From Rhodamnia argentea (Eukaryota > Streptophyta > Magnoliopsida > Myrtales > Myrtaceae): a DNA stretch of 64,000 bases. The stretch lies in NCBI RefSeq assembly GCF_020921035.1, contig NC_063155.1, positions 20,727,311 to 20,791,310 on the forward strand. The letters are read 5' to 3'. The notes under the pieces were generated by a model. The model had not been told where the DNA came from, made no database searches, and was given only the letters and a program-made list of their open reading frames with translations. Position numbers and translations under genes: made by a program. Shown in pieces: positions 28,264 to 39,258 of the stretch (position 1 is its first letter; each line of letters opens with the position of its first letter).

Positions 28264-29695
28264 TTAAGTATCTGATGCCAAGTCTTCAGCATCTTCTTCC
28301 TCGTCCGCAACGTCGCCCCGGTTGATACCGGGTAGTATTCCATAACGATCGTCTTCATTAGTGTTTCCACTATGGTGTGAATCTGCTTGGGAATTCCTGG
28401 TGTCCTCATAGTCTTCAATTGCTTGTTTCATCATCTTCCAGAAATCGTCTTCGGTAGATGCTCCTGCTAGTTTGGAGACAGCTATCGATCGGTCATGCAA
28501 AAAAGTCGTCTTTGAGGCGGCGTCTTGGATTTAACTGTCGCGATTGAATCCATTTTTGCACACTGTCTATGGAACATTTGTCCCGGAAGGTAAAGCCATC
28601 CCACCATTTAACCTTAAACCTTCTGGATAAAATCACAAAAGTAGATCCGGGAGTGCCTACTTGGTATTCAAAGTCCCAGGCAAGTACCCGGGAGATACGA
28701 AAGGTGGCTGAAAAAAGTAGAAAAGCTGGATATGTCTTTTCTACTGGAGTTGATATATAGGATGATTTGAAAATTCGGTAGGACTCAAAAACGTTTTGGG
28801 GTTTTTGGGGAAGTATGTCGATAAATGGTCCAAAATGATCCCACCACCGTATGAACCAGTATGGTAGGTTTGAAATGTCAAAATTGTCTTCAAAGTAGAA
28901 CAACCAAGTATGTGTTCCATTGAGATTTTGTCTGAAAAAGGCATTCCACCAAGCTTGTTGATAGTCAAAATATGTGAAAGTGGGTCTGTGAGAAATTATT
29001 TCGGTAAGCTTGGTGTTGAATTTGATGGGAGCTCGGGGAGAAAGGTCCCAATCGGAAGGGTGAATGACCCTTGTAATTTTTGCGATTGAATAGTTTACAA
29101 TGTCGGGATTTTTATTATCAGCAAAATGTCTAAATTTTCTTGACTCGATCCGAGTCAAAATCCTTTCATAAAATTCAACTGTCTTTAGATTGTCATGAGG
29201 AGTAAAATATTGGTTTTCACCAAACATTTTTCTTGCAAAAACAAAAGGGTCTTTGTGATAGAAACCTTTTTCAACTGTCATAATTTTTTCTAAATGTCTG
29301 GGAAACCATTTGGATTTAGTCTTGATATTTTTTCGAGGGGCTGGCGATGCCGGAATGACCACCTCATTCAAAATATTTTTTGGTCTTAGAGGGGAAGGGG
29401 ACTGTACCTCTTACGTAGTCAAAATTTCGTAACCCATTCTTTGTCAAAAGTTAAGCGGTATCATGGCCAGCTTGTCATAAGGTAGAAAGACAGATTTTGA
29501 GTCTGATGGTCCGAGAAGTTTGGTCGAAGAAGATTGACCTGTTCCTAAGGTTAATTTTGGTTGAGGTTGTTGGGTCAAGGATTTGTCCGAAGCTTTGGTT
29601 GCCTCAAGCCGGCTTCGAATAGGAGTTAGTTTGGCTGGAATTATTTGGGTCTCGGGTTGGGCCGGAGCCTTGCCTTTGTCTTTTCGAGGGGGCAT
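28264..29695 (-). pseudogene. Viral ORF2-like protein, left arm (broken)
   Basis: Homologue of 34979-36412 in the right arm. Starts MPPRKDKGKAPAQPETQ at 29695, is shifted near 29450, shares the in-frame stop after ILTT with the right arm, is open again at 29371-28493, and shifts near 28500. Contains the same Trp/Phe-rich domain (WFIRWWDHFGPF and later KVKWWDGFTF). Function unknown; see the right-arm entry. Confidence 0.8.
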
Positions 29696-29712
29696 GGTGA
29701 AGGATTTTTTCC

Positions 29713-31741
29713 CTATAAGAATTCACGGGTGAGAAAATCGGGAAGAGAATTTGAATCTCTGTGTATAAATTCAATGTCAAAGTCAAAAACAGATAGGATG
29801 GCTTGCCATCGTGCAAAAATCTGTGTAGAGGCTATGTTTAAAATATCTTTCTGCAGAATGTCTTTTGCAGATTTACAATCAATTCTCAAAAGAAATTTCT
29901 GGTTTAATAGATCACCTTGGAATTTAGAAATGGAAAGAACAATGGCAAGAATTTCTTTTTTGATCGTGGAATAATTCTTCTGCGTATCATTCCAATGTTT
30001 AGAAATAAATTGCACAATTTGTTCTTTTCCCAAGTCATTCTTTTGTTTGAGAATACCTCCATAACCTATATAAGAGGCATCGGTTTCTACGATTTTGAAA
30101 GTAGAAGGATCTGCAAGATGTAAACAAGGTATTTCTTTAACCAAGGTTTTAATCTTGCTGAACGTGTTAGAATGTAAATCTGTCCAAGGGACTGGATTTT
30201 TCTTTAGTCTTAAATGCAATGGTTTGCAAATAATATTGATATTTGGGATAAAGTCAATAACATAATTTAAAGATCCAAGAAATCTTTGCAATTGAGTCTT
30301 GTCTTTAATTTCGTCCGGAAATTTTTCAGCGAATTGGATAGATCGTTCAATTGGTATAATCGTACCATGTTCAATGTAATGTCCAAGAAATCTGATTTTT
30401 GTCTGAAATAACAAAATCTTTGTCGGAGATAAGGCTAATCCACTTTGTTTGGTAATCTTCAAAAATTGGTTGACATGTTTAAAATGGGAATCAATGTCAG
30501 AAGAGAAAATTAAAATATCATCAATGTAGACAATGATGTAGTTGGAGTAAGGATTAAAAATGTCATTCATAATTTTCTGGAATTCGGAGGGTGCATTTTT
30601 TAGTCCAAAAGGCATAACATTCCATTCGAATTGGTCAAAGGGAACAGTGAAGGCTGTCTTGTAACGGTCTTTTTCAGAAATTTGAATTTGCCAAAATCCA
30701 AATTTCATGTCAAATTTAGAAAATATCTTGGAACGGCATAATCTGTTCAAAAGGTCTTTTTTGTTGGGGATTGGATATCGAATCCATTTTAAAGCAGAAT
30801 TTAAAGGTTTATAATTCACAACAAGTCTGGGGACTCCACGTTCTAATTCTGCATTTTTATTGACGTAGAAAGCAGAACAACTCCATGGAGATTTTCTTTT
30901 TCGAATTAGACCTTTTTGCAAAAGATCTTCAATTTCTTTTTTGCATAAAGTCAAAAGTTCAGAATTCATTTGTGTGGGTCTTGCCTTAGTCGGAATGTCT
31001 TTCTCGGAAAAATCAAGTTCATAAGGTAAATCAACAATATGTCGCTTCCTACTCAAAAAACCATTTGGAAGAGTGGAACAGACTTCTTTTCTCAATTTAT
31101 TTTCTAAAAGAAGAATTTTTTGTTTTATATCGGGATGAACTATCCTTTGTTCAATCCTTTTATAATCCAGTTCTTCTTTTAAAAATAAAAGGTGAGATTC
31201 CTTATCTCTAATGAGACAATTAATCTCCTTGATAGACTGTTCCTGCAAAATATTTAAATTCCTCGTCCGAGGTTTAGAAATAAAATGAAAAATAATTTTA
31301 TTCCCAAGAATGTCTGTCTCAATTCCTTCTTGAGTTACCATGAAAGGTTGAATTAGATTGATAAAAGGGGTTCCCAGAATAATATTTTGTTTTAGGTCTT
31401 TTGCAAGTAAAAAATGATGTCTTTAAAGAAATATTGTCTTTAATAATCAAAACTTCTGAGAGTTTATAACGAATGTTCAAATATCCACCTGAAGCGGTTT
31501 TCAAAGCTTCAGTGGTTTTGTCAAAATATTTAGTTGGAATCAAACCTTCACGAATACAGTTTAAGTCTGCACCTATGTCAAAAAGAGCCGTAGTGTTTAA
31601 TTCAAAATCATGGATTTTAATAGTAACATTAATTATCCATTTTTTTGAAGTTACCTCGGAAAGTAGGTGAAGAAAGGATGAGGCTTCCACTTCTTCAGTT
31701 TCATTCTCTTTCTTCTTCAAAATTTGTCTTTTGAATTCCAA
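29713..31741 (-). pseudogene. Viral protease-RT-RNase H, left arm (one frameshift)
   Basis: Reading from 31741: coiled N-terminal lead-in, protease motif LFDIGADLNCI (31591-31559), a break near 31405 where this arm has six T and the right arm five, then RT and RNase H open from 31341 to 29713. RT shows SKFDMKFGFWQIQ and the YIDD active site; RNase H shows IVETDASYIGYGG and DCKSAK. The protease motif has Ile where the family usually has Thr or Ser. RT and RNase H are otherwise intact, so damage is light and the insertion is probably not very old. Confidence 0.92.
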
Positions 31742-31832
31742 AAATTCTTAATGTTGCTCAATTTGGTTTATTTTGAGAAAACGAATTTCCTTTTTTAATT
31801 CATTAATCTGAAAATGCAAATCATCAGAATTT

Positions 31833-32742
31833 CCTTTTTATTTCTAGTCCTAAAGAAATTGCCACTTTAGATTGTGACCAGATTTCTAAAATTTCGGATA
31901 CTCCAAAGATTTCTACTTTAGATTCCGAAGATACTCCTCAGATCAATAGGATATCTTGGAAAGCGTATACGTGAGCGATTCGGTGAAGAAATTCCTTTTA
32001 ACATCCTTTCTTATGGCGAACTTGTTTCTTATGTTTTTAAGACTGGTTCTGAAATGTGTAATAACATTAAGTTGCAAAAATAACTTAAAAAAGAAAAATC
32101 TCTTGGTAACAAAGGACTAGGAGATTTTTGCAAACAATACGACCCTTCTTATGACTTTTCTTCCAAAAGAAACCCGAAGTGCAAAGGAAATTGTCCACCC
32201 GAGAAGAGCGATCAAAAGAAAAAGAAAATTTTTTCTAAAAAACCTAAGACATTTTCCAAAAAGAGAAATTTTGACTCTAAAAAACAAGAAACAAAAAGAG
32301 ACTTTTCTAAGTTTACTTGTTTCAATTGCGGGAAAAAGGGGCATACTCGCAAATTTTGTAAAGTTTTCAAAAGAATTAATGAGTTGAATTTGGATGAAGA
32401 AATTTTTGACCAATTAAACCAGCTCATGATTGATTCCGAAAGTGAGACCTCCGATTTCTCCGAACCGGAGGATAATGACGATGGTCTCCAACTTGATGAA
32501 ATTGCAAACCTTTTTGATTCGGAGATTGATGAGCCCGAGAACCTTGAAAAGGATTCCAAGGATATTTGTGTTTTGACTAAGGATGAAGAAGAAATTTTAA
32601 ATAAAATTGAAAACCTTTCTGATTACGAGATAGCCACGAATCGTTTTCAAAAAACAAGAATTTCTACTTCAAAACCTTTTGAGAATCCTTACAATTTGAC
32701 TAATATTTTAAACAGAGGAAAGAAACAATTTTCTAGACGTGT
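31833..32742 (+). pseudogene. Viral coat protein C-terminal part with CCHC zinc knuckle
   Basis: This forms the loop of the inverted repeat. Coat-protein-like text runs from SPKEIA (31846) through FGEEIPFNILSYGELV (about 31980-32030), LKKEKSLGNKGLGDFCKQY, a Lys-rich basic tail and the zinc knuckle CFNCGKKGHTRKFC (32318-32359), then an acidic Ser/Asp/Glu tail to about 32740. Breaks: a frame shift near 31955 and an in-frame TAA at 32081-32083. The zinc knuckle would package pregenomic RNA. The middle of the coat protein, between the part ending at 39262 and this one, is absent. Confidence 0.88.
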
Positions 32743-32767
32743 ACAGTGTACGGTGAGGACGTGTATA

Positions 32768-32838
32768 CCTTCATCATTCTCCTCATCAATCATTTCTGCA
32801 CACTTTCCATATCTTGTTTTCTTTTGCAAGAGTCCCTC
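32768..32838 (+). repeat. 71-bp leader segment fused between coat-protein and protease regions
   Basis: By eye identical to 37346-37416 of the viral leader (from CCTTCATCATT to AGAGTCCCTC). Here it lies between the coat-protein acidic tail and the protease-RT region, where a single polyprotein should be continuous. It changes the reading frame. Confidence 0.9.
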
Positions 32839-32842
32839 GAAC

Positions 32843-34961
32843 AAATTCTGATGATTTGCATTTTGAGATTAATGAATTAAAAAAGGAAATTCGTTTGCTC
32901 AAAATAAACCAAATTGAGCAACATCAAGAATTTTTGGAATTCAAAAGACAAATTTTGAAGAAGAAAGAGAATGAAACTGAAGAAGTGGAAGCCTCATCCT
33001 TTCTTCACCTACTTTCCGAGGTAACTTCAAAAAAATGGATAATTAATGTTACTATTAAAATCCATGATTTTGAATTAAACACTACGGCTCTTTTTGACAC
33101 GAGTGCAGACTTAAACCGTATTCGTGAAGGTTTGATTCCAACTAAATATTTTGACAAAACCACTGAAGCTTTGAAAACTGCTTCAGGTGGATATTTGAAC
33201 ATTCGTTATAAACTCTCAGAAGTTTTGATTATTAAAGACAATATTTCTTTAAAGACATCATTTTTACTTGCAAAAGACCTAAAACAAAATATTATTCTGG
33301 GAACCCCTTTTATCAATCTAATTCAACCTTTCATGGTAACTCAAGAAGGAATTGAGACAGACATTCTTGGGAATAAAATTATTTTTCATTTTATTTCTAA
33401 ACCTCAGACGAGGAATTTAAATATTTTGCAGGAACAGTCTATCAAGGAGATTAATTGTCTCATTAGAGATAAGGAATCTCACCTTTTATTTTTAAAAGAA
33501 GAACTGGATTATAAAAGGATTGAACAAAGGATAGTTCATCCTGATATAAAACAAAAAATTCTTCTTTTAGAAAATAAATTGAGAAAAGAAGTCTGTTCCA
33601 CTCTTCCAAATGGTTTTTTGAGTAGGAAGCGACATATTGTTGATTTACCTTATGAACTTGATTTTTCTGAGAAAGACATTCCGACTAAGGCAAGACCCAC
33701 ACAAATGAATTCTGAACTTTTGACTTTATGCAAAAAAGAAATTGAAGATCTTTTGCAAAAAGGTCTAATTCGAAAAAGAAAATCTCCATGGAGTTGTTCC
33801 GCTTTCTACGTCAATAAAAATGCAGAATTAGAACGTGGAGTCCCCGGACTTGTTGTGAATTATAAACCTTTAAATTCTGCTTTAAAATGGATTCGATATC
33901 CAATCCCCAACAAAAAAGACCTTTTGAACAGATTATGCCGTTCCAAGATATTTTCTAAATTTGACATGAAATTTGGATTTTGGCAAATTCAAATTTCTGA
34001 AAAAGACCGTTACAAGACAGCCTTCTTTGTTCCCTTTGACCAATTCGAATGGAATGTTATGCCTTTTGGACTAAAAAATGCACCCTCCGAATTCCAGAAA
34101 ATTATGAATGACATTTTTAATCCTTACTCCAACTACATCATTGTCTACATTGATGATATTTTAATTTTCTCTTCTGACATTGATTCCCATTTTAAACATG
34201 TCAACCAATTTTTGAAGATTACCAAACAAAGTGGATTAGCCTTATCTCCGACAAAGATTTTGTTATTTCGGACAAAAATCAGATTTCTTGGACATTACAT
34301 TGAACATGGTACGATTATACCAATTGAACGATCTATCCAATTCGCTGAAAAATTTCCGGACGAAATTAAAGACAAGACTCAATTGCAAAGATTTCTTGGA
34401 TCTTTAAATTATGTTATTGACTTTATCCCAAATATCAATATTATTTGCAAACCATTGCATTTAAGACTAAAGAAAAATCCAGTCCCTTGGACAGATTTAC
34501 ATTCTAACACGGTTCGCAAGATTAAAACCTTGGTTAAAGAAATACCTTGTTTACATCTTGCAGATCCTTCTACTTTCAAAATCGTAGAAACCGATGCCTC
34601 TTATATAGGTTATGGAGGTATTCTGAAACAAAAGAATGACTTGGGAAAAGAACAAATTGTGCAATTTATTTCTAAACATTGGAATGATACGCGGAAGAAT
34701 TATTCCACGATCAAAAAAGAAATTCTTGCCATTGTTCTTTCCATTTCTAAATTCCAAGGTGATCTATTAAACCAGAAATTTCTTTTGAGAATTGATTGTA
34801 AATCTGCAAAAGACATTCTGCAGAAAGATATTTTAAACATAGCCTCTACACAGATTTTTGCACGATGGCAAGCCATCCTATCTGTTTTTGACTTTGACAT
34901 TGAATTTATACACGGAGATTCAAATTCTCTTCCTGATTTTCTCACCCGTGAATTCTTATAG
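32843..34961 (+). pseudogene. Viral protease-RT-RNase H, right arm (open frame, no native start)
   Basis: Open from the junction to the TAG at 34961 without internal stops. Protease region with LFDTSADLNRI (33087-33119), RT about 33640-34440 with SKFDMKFGFWQIQ and YIDD at 34146-34157, RNase H about 34560-34940 with IVETDASYIGYGG and DCKSAK. The upstream coat-protein frame does not join it, because of the leader insertion. The protease motif has Ser where the catalytic D-T/S-G has Gly, so the protease is probably inactive. RT and RNase H look complete. Confidence 0.93.
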
Positions 34962-34978
34962 GGAAAAAATCCTTCACC

Positions 34979-36412
34979 ATGCCCCCTCGAAAAGACAAAG
35001 GCAAGGCTCCGGCCCGACCAGAGACCCAAATAATTCCAGCCAAACTAACTCCTATTCGAAGCCGGCTTGAGGCAACCAAAGCTTCGGACAAATCCTTGAC
35101 CCAACAGCCTCAACCAAAATTAACCTCGAGAACAGGTCAATCTTCTTCGACCAAACTTCTCAGACCATCATACTCAAAATCTGTCTTTCTACCTTATGAC
35201 AAGCTGGCCATGATACCGCCGGAACTTTTGACAGCAATGGGTTACGAAATTTTGACTACGTAAGAGGTACGGTCCCCTTCCCCTCTAAGACCAAAAAATA
35301 TTTTGAATGAGGTGGTCATTCCGGCATCCATGCCCCTCGAGAAAAATATCAAGACTAAATCCAAATGGTTTCCCGGACATTTAGAAAAAATTATGACAGT
35401 TGAAAAAGGTTTCTATCACAAAGACCCTTTTGTTTTTGCAAGAAAAATGTTTGGTGAAAACCAATATTTTACTCCTCATGACAATCTAAAGACAGTTGAA
35501 TTTTATGAAAGGATTTTGACTCAGGTCGAGTCAGTAAAATTTAGACATTTTGCTGATAATAAAAATCCTGACATTGTAAACTATTCAACTGCAAAAATTA
35601 CAAGGGTCATTCACCCTTCTGATTGGGACCTTTCTCCCCGAGCTCCCATCAAATTCAACACCAAGCTTACCGAAATAATTTCTCACGGACCCACTTTCAC
35701 ATATTTTGACTATCAACAAGCTTGGTGGAATGCCTTTTTCAGACAAAATCTCAATGGAACACATACTTGGTTGTTCTACTTTGAAGACAATTTTGACATT
35801 TCAAACCTACCATCTTGGTTCATACGGTGGTGGGATCATTTTGGACCATTTCTTGACATACTTCCCCAAAAACCCCAAAACGTTTTTGAGTCCTACCGAA
35901 TTTTCAAATCATCCTATATATCAACTCCAGTAGAAAAGACATATCCAGCTTTTCTACTTTTTTCAGCCACCTTTCGTATCTCCCGGGTACTTGCCTGGGA
36001 CTTTGAATACCAAGTAGGCACTCCCGGATCTACTTTTGTGATTTTATCCGGAAGGTTTAAGGTTAAATGGTGGGATGGCTTTACCTTCCGGGACAAATGT
36101 TCCATAGACAGTGTGCAAAAATGGATTCAATCGCGACGGGTTAAATCCAGCACGCCGGTCTCAAAGACGACTTTTTTGCATGACCGATCGATAGCTGTCT
36201 CCAAACTAGCGGGAGCATCTACCGAAGACGATTTACGGAAGATGATGAAACAAGCGGTTGAAGACTATGAGGACACCAGGAATTCCCAAGCAGATTCACA
36301 CCATAGTGGAAACACTAATGAAGACGATCGTTATGGAATACTACCTGGTATCAATCGGGCAGACGTTGCAGACGAGGAAGAAGATGCTGAAGACTTGGCA
36401 TCGGATACTTAA
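34979..36412 (+). pseudogene. Viral ORF2-like protein of unknown function, right arm
   Basis: One frame from ATG 34979 (MPPRKDKGKAPARPE, basic and Pro/Thr-rich) to the stop at 36412, interrupted by a single TAA at 35261-35263. After the stop comes a 369-codon stretch rich in Trp, Phe and Tyr (WFPGHLEKIM, QQAWWNAFFRQN, WFIRWWDHFGPF, RFKVKWWDGFTFRDK) with an acidic tail. The TAA is at the same place in the left arm, so it was present before the arms were copied. The bases around it, TACGTAAGAGG, also match a splice donor. Florendoviruses carry an ORF2 of unknown function at this position; I recognise no catalytic motif. Confidence 0.8.
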
Positions 36413-36489
36413 ATACCATATAATGTACGATGTGCCTTTGTAGACTTTCACCGTATAATCGTACCATCGTAGCGGCTTTTTAATTTTAA

Positions 36490-36533
36490 ACTGTAGTACT
36501 ATAGCTACAGTGAATTTTTTTTCTTTAAATAGA
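36490..36533 (+). promoter_or_regulatory. Viral pregenomic promoter candidate
   Basis: A short hairpin-like repeat, ACTGTAG and CTACAGT (36490-36511), is followed by T-rich sequence and the TATA-like CTTTAAATAGA (36523-36533). It lies between ORF2 and the primer site, where caulimovirids have their promoter. A start near 36555 would give a leader of about 1.07 kb. Confidence 0.55.
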
Positions 36534-37199
36534 CGGACATAAGATGTTGGAGGAGAGAACGTCTCCTCCCCGATTCGAGAACCCTTCCGAAGATCTCCCT
36601 CACACCTTGAGAGTTCGGATCCCTTCCATCCCTTCTAACCCTTTGGACGACCATCCTTCCTAGCCGACCCTAGTAAGGAGCTAACCCCTTTACCTTGAAG
36701 ACTCCCTCTCTTACTTCCTGGAGATTTTCCGGTAAGTACCCGGATCTTTCCTTGATCTGTTTTGATTTTAGATCCTTTCTTCTCGGATCTACTCCGGATC
36801 TTTCTGTTTTTGGAGCTTTTGACACAAATCTACGGATCTCACATTGTAATCTTTTGACTTTGTGATATACATTGTGAAGTTTTCTCATTTCCAGCTTCAC
36901 ACCCACTGACTGCGGTAGGCTCCGCCTCCTACTTGTGGCGTTTCAAGCTTTGCCTTTTATATTCTGCAGTTTATTTTCTGCATTTTGACATTTTGTACTT
37001 TATATTGCTATACCCCGGATCGGAAGGCCGTGCCTCCTACTTGGTGGTTTTACTTATGATTATCCAACTCGTTATAATATTACTGGCAAGTATCAACATT
37101 TTGATAACTATAATCTGTAATCTTTGTGAACTTTTAAATATTTATAACGAATACAGCCCTTCGTTTAGACGGTTCCATAAACAAAGACGTTTGTAAACT

Positions 37200-37406
37200 C
37201 CAGAATTGGTAGTGCCGTGCGTTCTTAATTTTCCGACCAATCATTTCGGACTCACTTTCCATATTTTGTTTTCTTGTACATACTTTCATCATTCTCCTCA
37301 TCAATCATTTCTGCACACTTTCCATATCTTGTTTTCTTTTGCATACCTTCATCATTCTCCTCATCAATCATTTCTGCACACTTTCCATATCTTGTTTTCT
37401 TTTGCA
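37200..37406 (+). repeat. Three 63-bp tandem repeats in the viral leader
   Basis: CTTTCCATAT recurs at 37255, 37318 and 37381. Units 2 and 3 are almost identical (TTCATCATTCTCCTC...TTTTCTTTTGCA); unit 1 is diverged. The inverted equivalents are at 27273-27430, and one unit is at 32768-32838. The repeat is present at three of the rearrangement junctions. Confidence 0.9.
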
Positions 37407-37432
37407 AGAGTCCCTCAATCATAGTTTCCCTA

Positions 37433-37449
37433 TGGTATCAGAGCCATGG
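37433..37449 (+). other. Viral minus-strand primer binding site
   Basis: TGGTATCAGAGCCATGG, complementary to the 3' end of initiator Met tRNA as in all caulimovirids. It is present once in the locus and marks position 1 of the viral map. It lies just outside the inverted repeat. Confidence 0.92.
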
Positions 37450-37625
37450 GAGAGGAGTAATTAGTGTATCTTTTGAGTACAATTTTATATAAGTTTTGCG
37501 GAAAAGACACTTGAAAGGGGATACCTACGGTATGCCACTGTGGTCCTGGCAGAGGTGCGTAAGACCGTTAGTCGGCAAGGCTTTGAGGAACTAATCAAGT
37601 GTTTGGAAAGCATTATTTATATAAG

Positions 37626-39224
37626 ATGAATCTTTTAAGACGTACTAATTCTTCCTCTTCGGGTTCAGTATCCGAGGTTTCTCGGATCGAAGGACCATTG
37701 CATAGAGAACAAATTACTATTGAAGACTTTAATAAGTCTATTAAAAACTGGAAAATCCCTAAGATCCGTTATGACCGGATTTATGAGCAATCCTCATTTC
37801 GAAGGATTTTTAAATCTTCTGACTATGTGATTACGACAGAGGAGCGAGACATTCCTCCGAATTCTTCTTATTCTTTGATCCCTCTTTTAAACAAAGACTC
37901 TGTCAAAAGACATGCCCAAAAATATAATTATCTCCATTTTGGAATGGTTCGGGTTGGCATTAAGCCACTTTTGAAGGAAGGTTTAAATACCTCGATTTTA
38001 CTTGTTCTAAGAGACTCCGGACTTTTAAGATATGAGGACTCGATTTTGGCTACCATTGAGACTTCTTTGTGTAACGGACCTATACATTTTTACTGTTTTC
38101 CTAACTTCTTTGTTTCTCTAAGAGACAAAAATATTTTGAAGTCACTTGTTTTGCAAATTAAGACTCATAATTATGCCATAGATGACGGTTCGATTCCGCT
38201 TTCCCTCATCTACAAAGTTCATTACAAAGCGATGAGTTCCGCTTTTGACGTTCACTCTTTAAATTCGGCTCCAAAGGGTGAAACCCTTCTTTTAACAACC
38301 GATATTAAGAAATCAAACTGCATAATTCCAAAATCCATTTCGTGGAATGACGTTATTTTGCCGGAACAATGGGAAATAGATAACCCGATACCACGACCAA
38401 TTATTCGAAACGAAAATCCGACGAACATTGTTCAGCATCCCGAAGGAAGAGTGACTATCCAATTTCCTCGACGATCTTTTGACTTTTCTACTCATATCTC
38501 CTCAAGACCTTCTTTTTCTAGTTCTTCTTCCCGCAGATCTGTAGATTTAAGGCCAAATCTACCTCCCGTTATCACCATTCCGGTTAGTAGCCAAGGTGAT
38601 TCCATTTCTCAAGCACAAGGACATACAACTCCAAGTGCCTCCCCTTTTAATTATTATCTAAATATTAGCGGTCTAGATACAAGCGCAGGAATTGCAAGAC
38701 CTATTTATCAACAACAAGATCCAGGATCTCCTGAACCCACTCCATCGCAAATGGAGCAAGACGAAGACCCCGAAGTTCTCGTTTTAGAAATTTTTTTTGA
38801 ACCGGACCGAATTCTTTTAAACAAAGAATTTAATTCTGATTTTAATACTGAGATCGGGAATTGGTTTTTAGACAAATTCAAGAAAAAAGCCTTAAAAATC
38901 AAAGATCAATATTATGAGTTCCTAGGACAATTAGGAGAACATATGTTTTTCTTTGATTGGTTTGAAAACCATTTTCTTGAACAAAGAGAGGTTTTTAACA
39001 TTAACAAAATTTTTAAATGGAGATTAGACGATGGCCATGAGATTGAATCAAACCATCCTCCTTTGAGAAAAATTAATATTGACTATAGGACTCAAATAAT
39101 CCCAGCAGCACCTTTCAAGAAACCTTGTGATGATGACAAAGATTTCAAACAAGAAAAAGAATTCAAAAAAATTATTGAACAAAATAATTTTGCAAATCAA
39201 CATATTCACACGATAGGTGAATAG
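37626..39224 (+). pseudogene. Viral movement protein plus coat-protein N-terminus
   Basis: From ATG 37626, 532 codons to an in-frame TAG at 39222-39224; viral sequence continues in the same frame to about 39262. Residues about 30-240 form a 30K-superfamily movement protein (HFGMVRVGIKPLL, then LLVLRDSGLLRYEDS with the conserved Asp, and a beta-rich region to HYKAMSSAFDV). A Ser/Pro-rich linker and an acidic coat-protein N-terminus follow (EIGNWFLDKFKKKALKIKDQYYEFLG, quoted as EIGNWFLDKF and DQYYEFLGQLGEH). ATG 37626 is chosen over the GTG 27 bases upstream. Movement proteins widen plasmodesmata for cell-to-cell spread. The single late stop and the truncation at the TA run make the copy defective. 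Confidence 0.9.
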
Positions 39225-39258
39225 TTAAATAGGATCGAAACGACTCTCGATTCTACGG

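Larger units (their letters stand above)
27273..31832 (-). repeat. Left arm of the viral inverted repeat
   Basis: 4560 bp that match 32843-37406 in reverse complement, about 98% identical by eye. Outer end: leader repeat TGCAAAAGAAAACAAGATAT. Inner end: AAATGCAAATCATCAGAATT, joined head-to-head to coat-protein sequence. Confidence 0.95.
32843..37406 (+). repeat. Right arm of the viral inverted repeat
   Basis: Mirror of 27273-31832. Starts at AAATTCTGATGATTTGCATT and ends in the third leader repeat at TTTTGCA. Beyond that point the two sides differ: host on the left, further viral leader on the right. Confidence 0.95.

Noticed and set aside
29645-31670. Plus-strand frames opposite the left viral arm
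   Set aside because: Antisense shadows of the RT and protease frames.
36933-37196. Hydrophobic 87-codon frame in the viral leader, also present in the left arm
   Set aside because: Starts at TTG, not ATG, and is shared only because the arms are copies; leader sequence with short frames is usual in caulimovirids.
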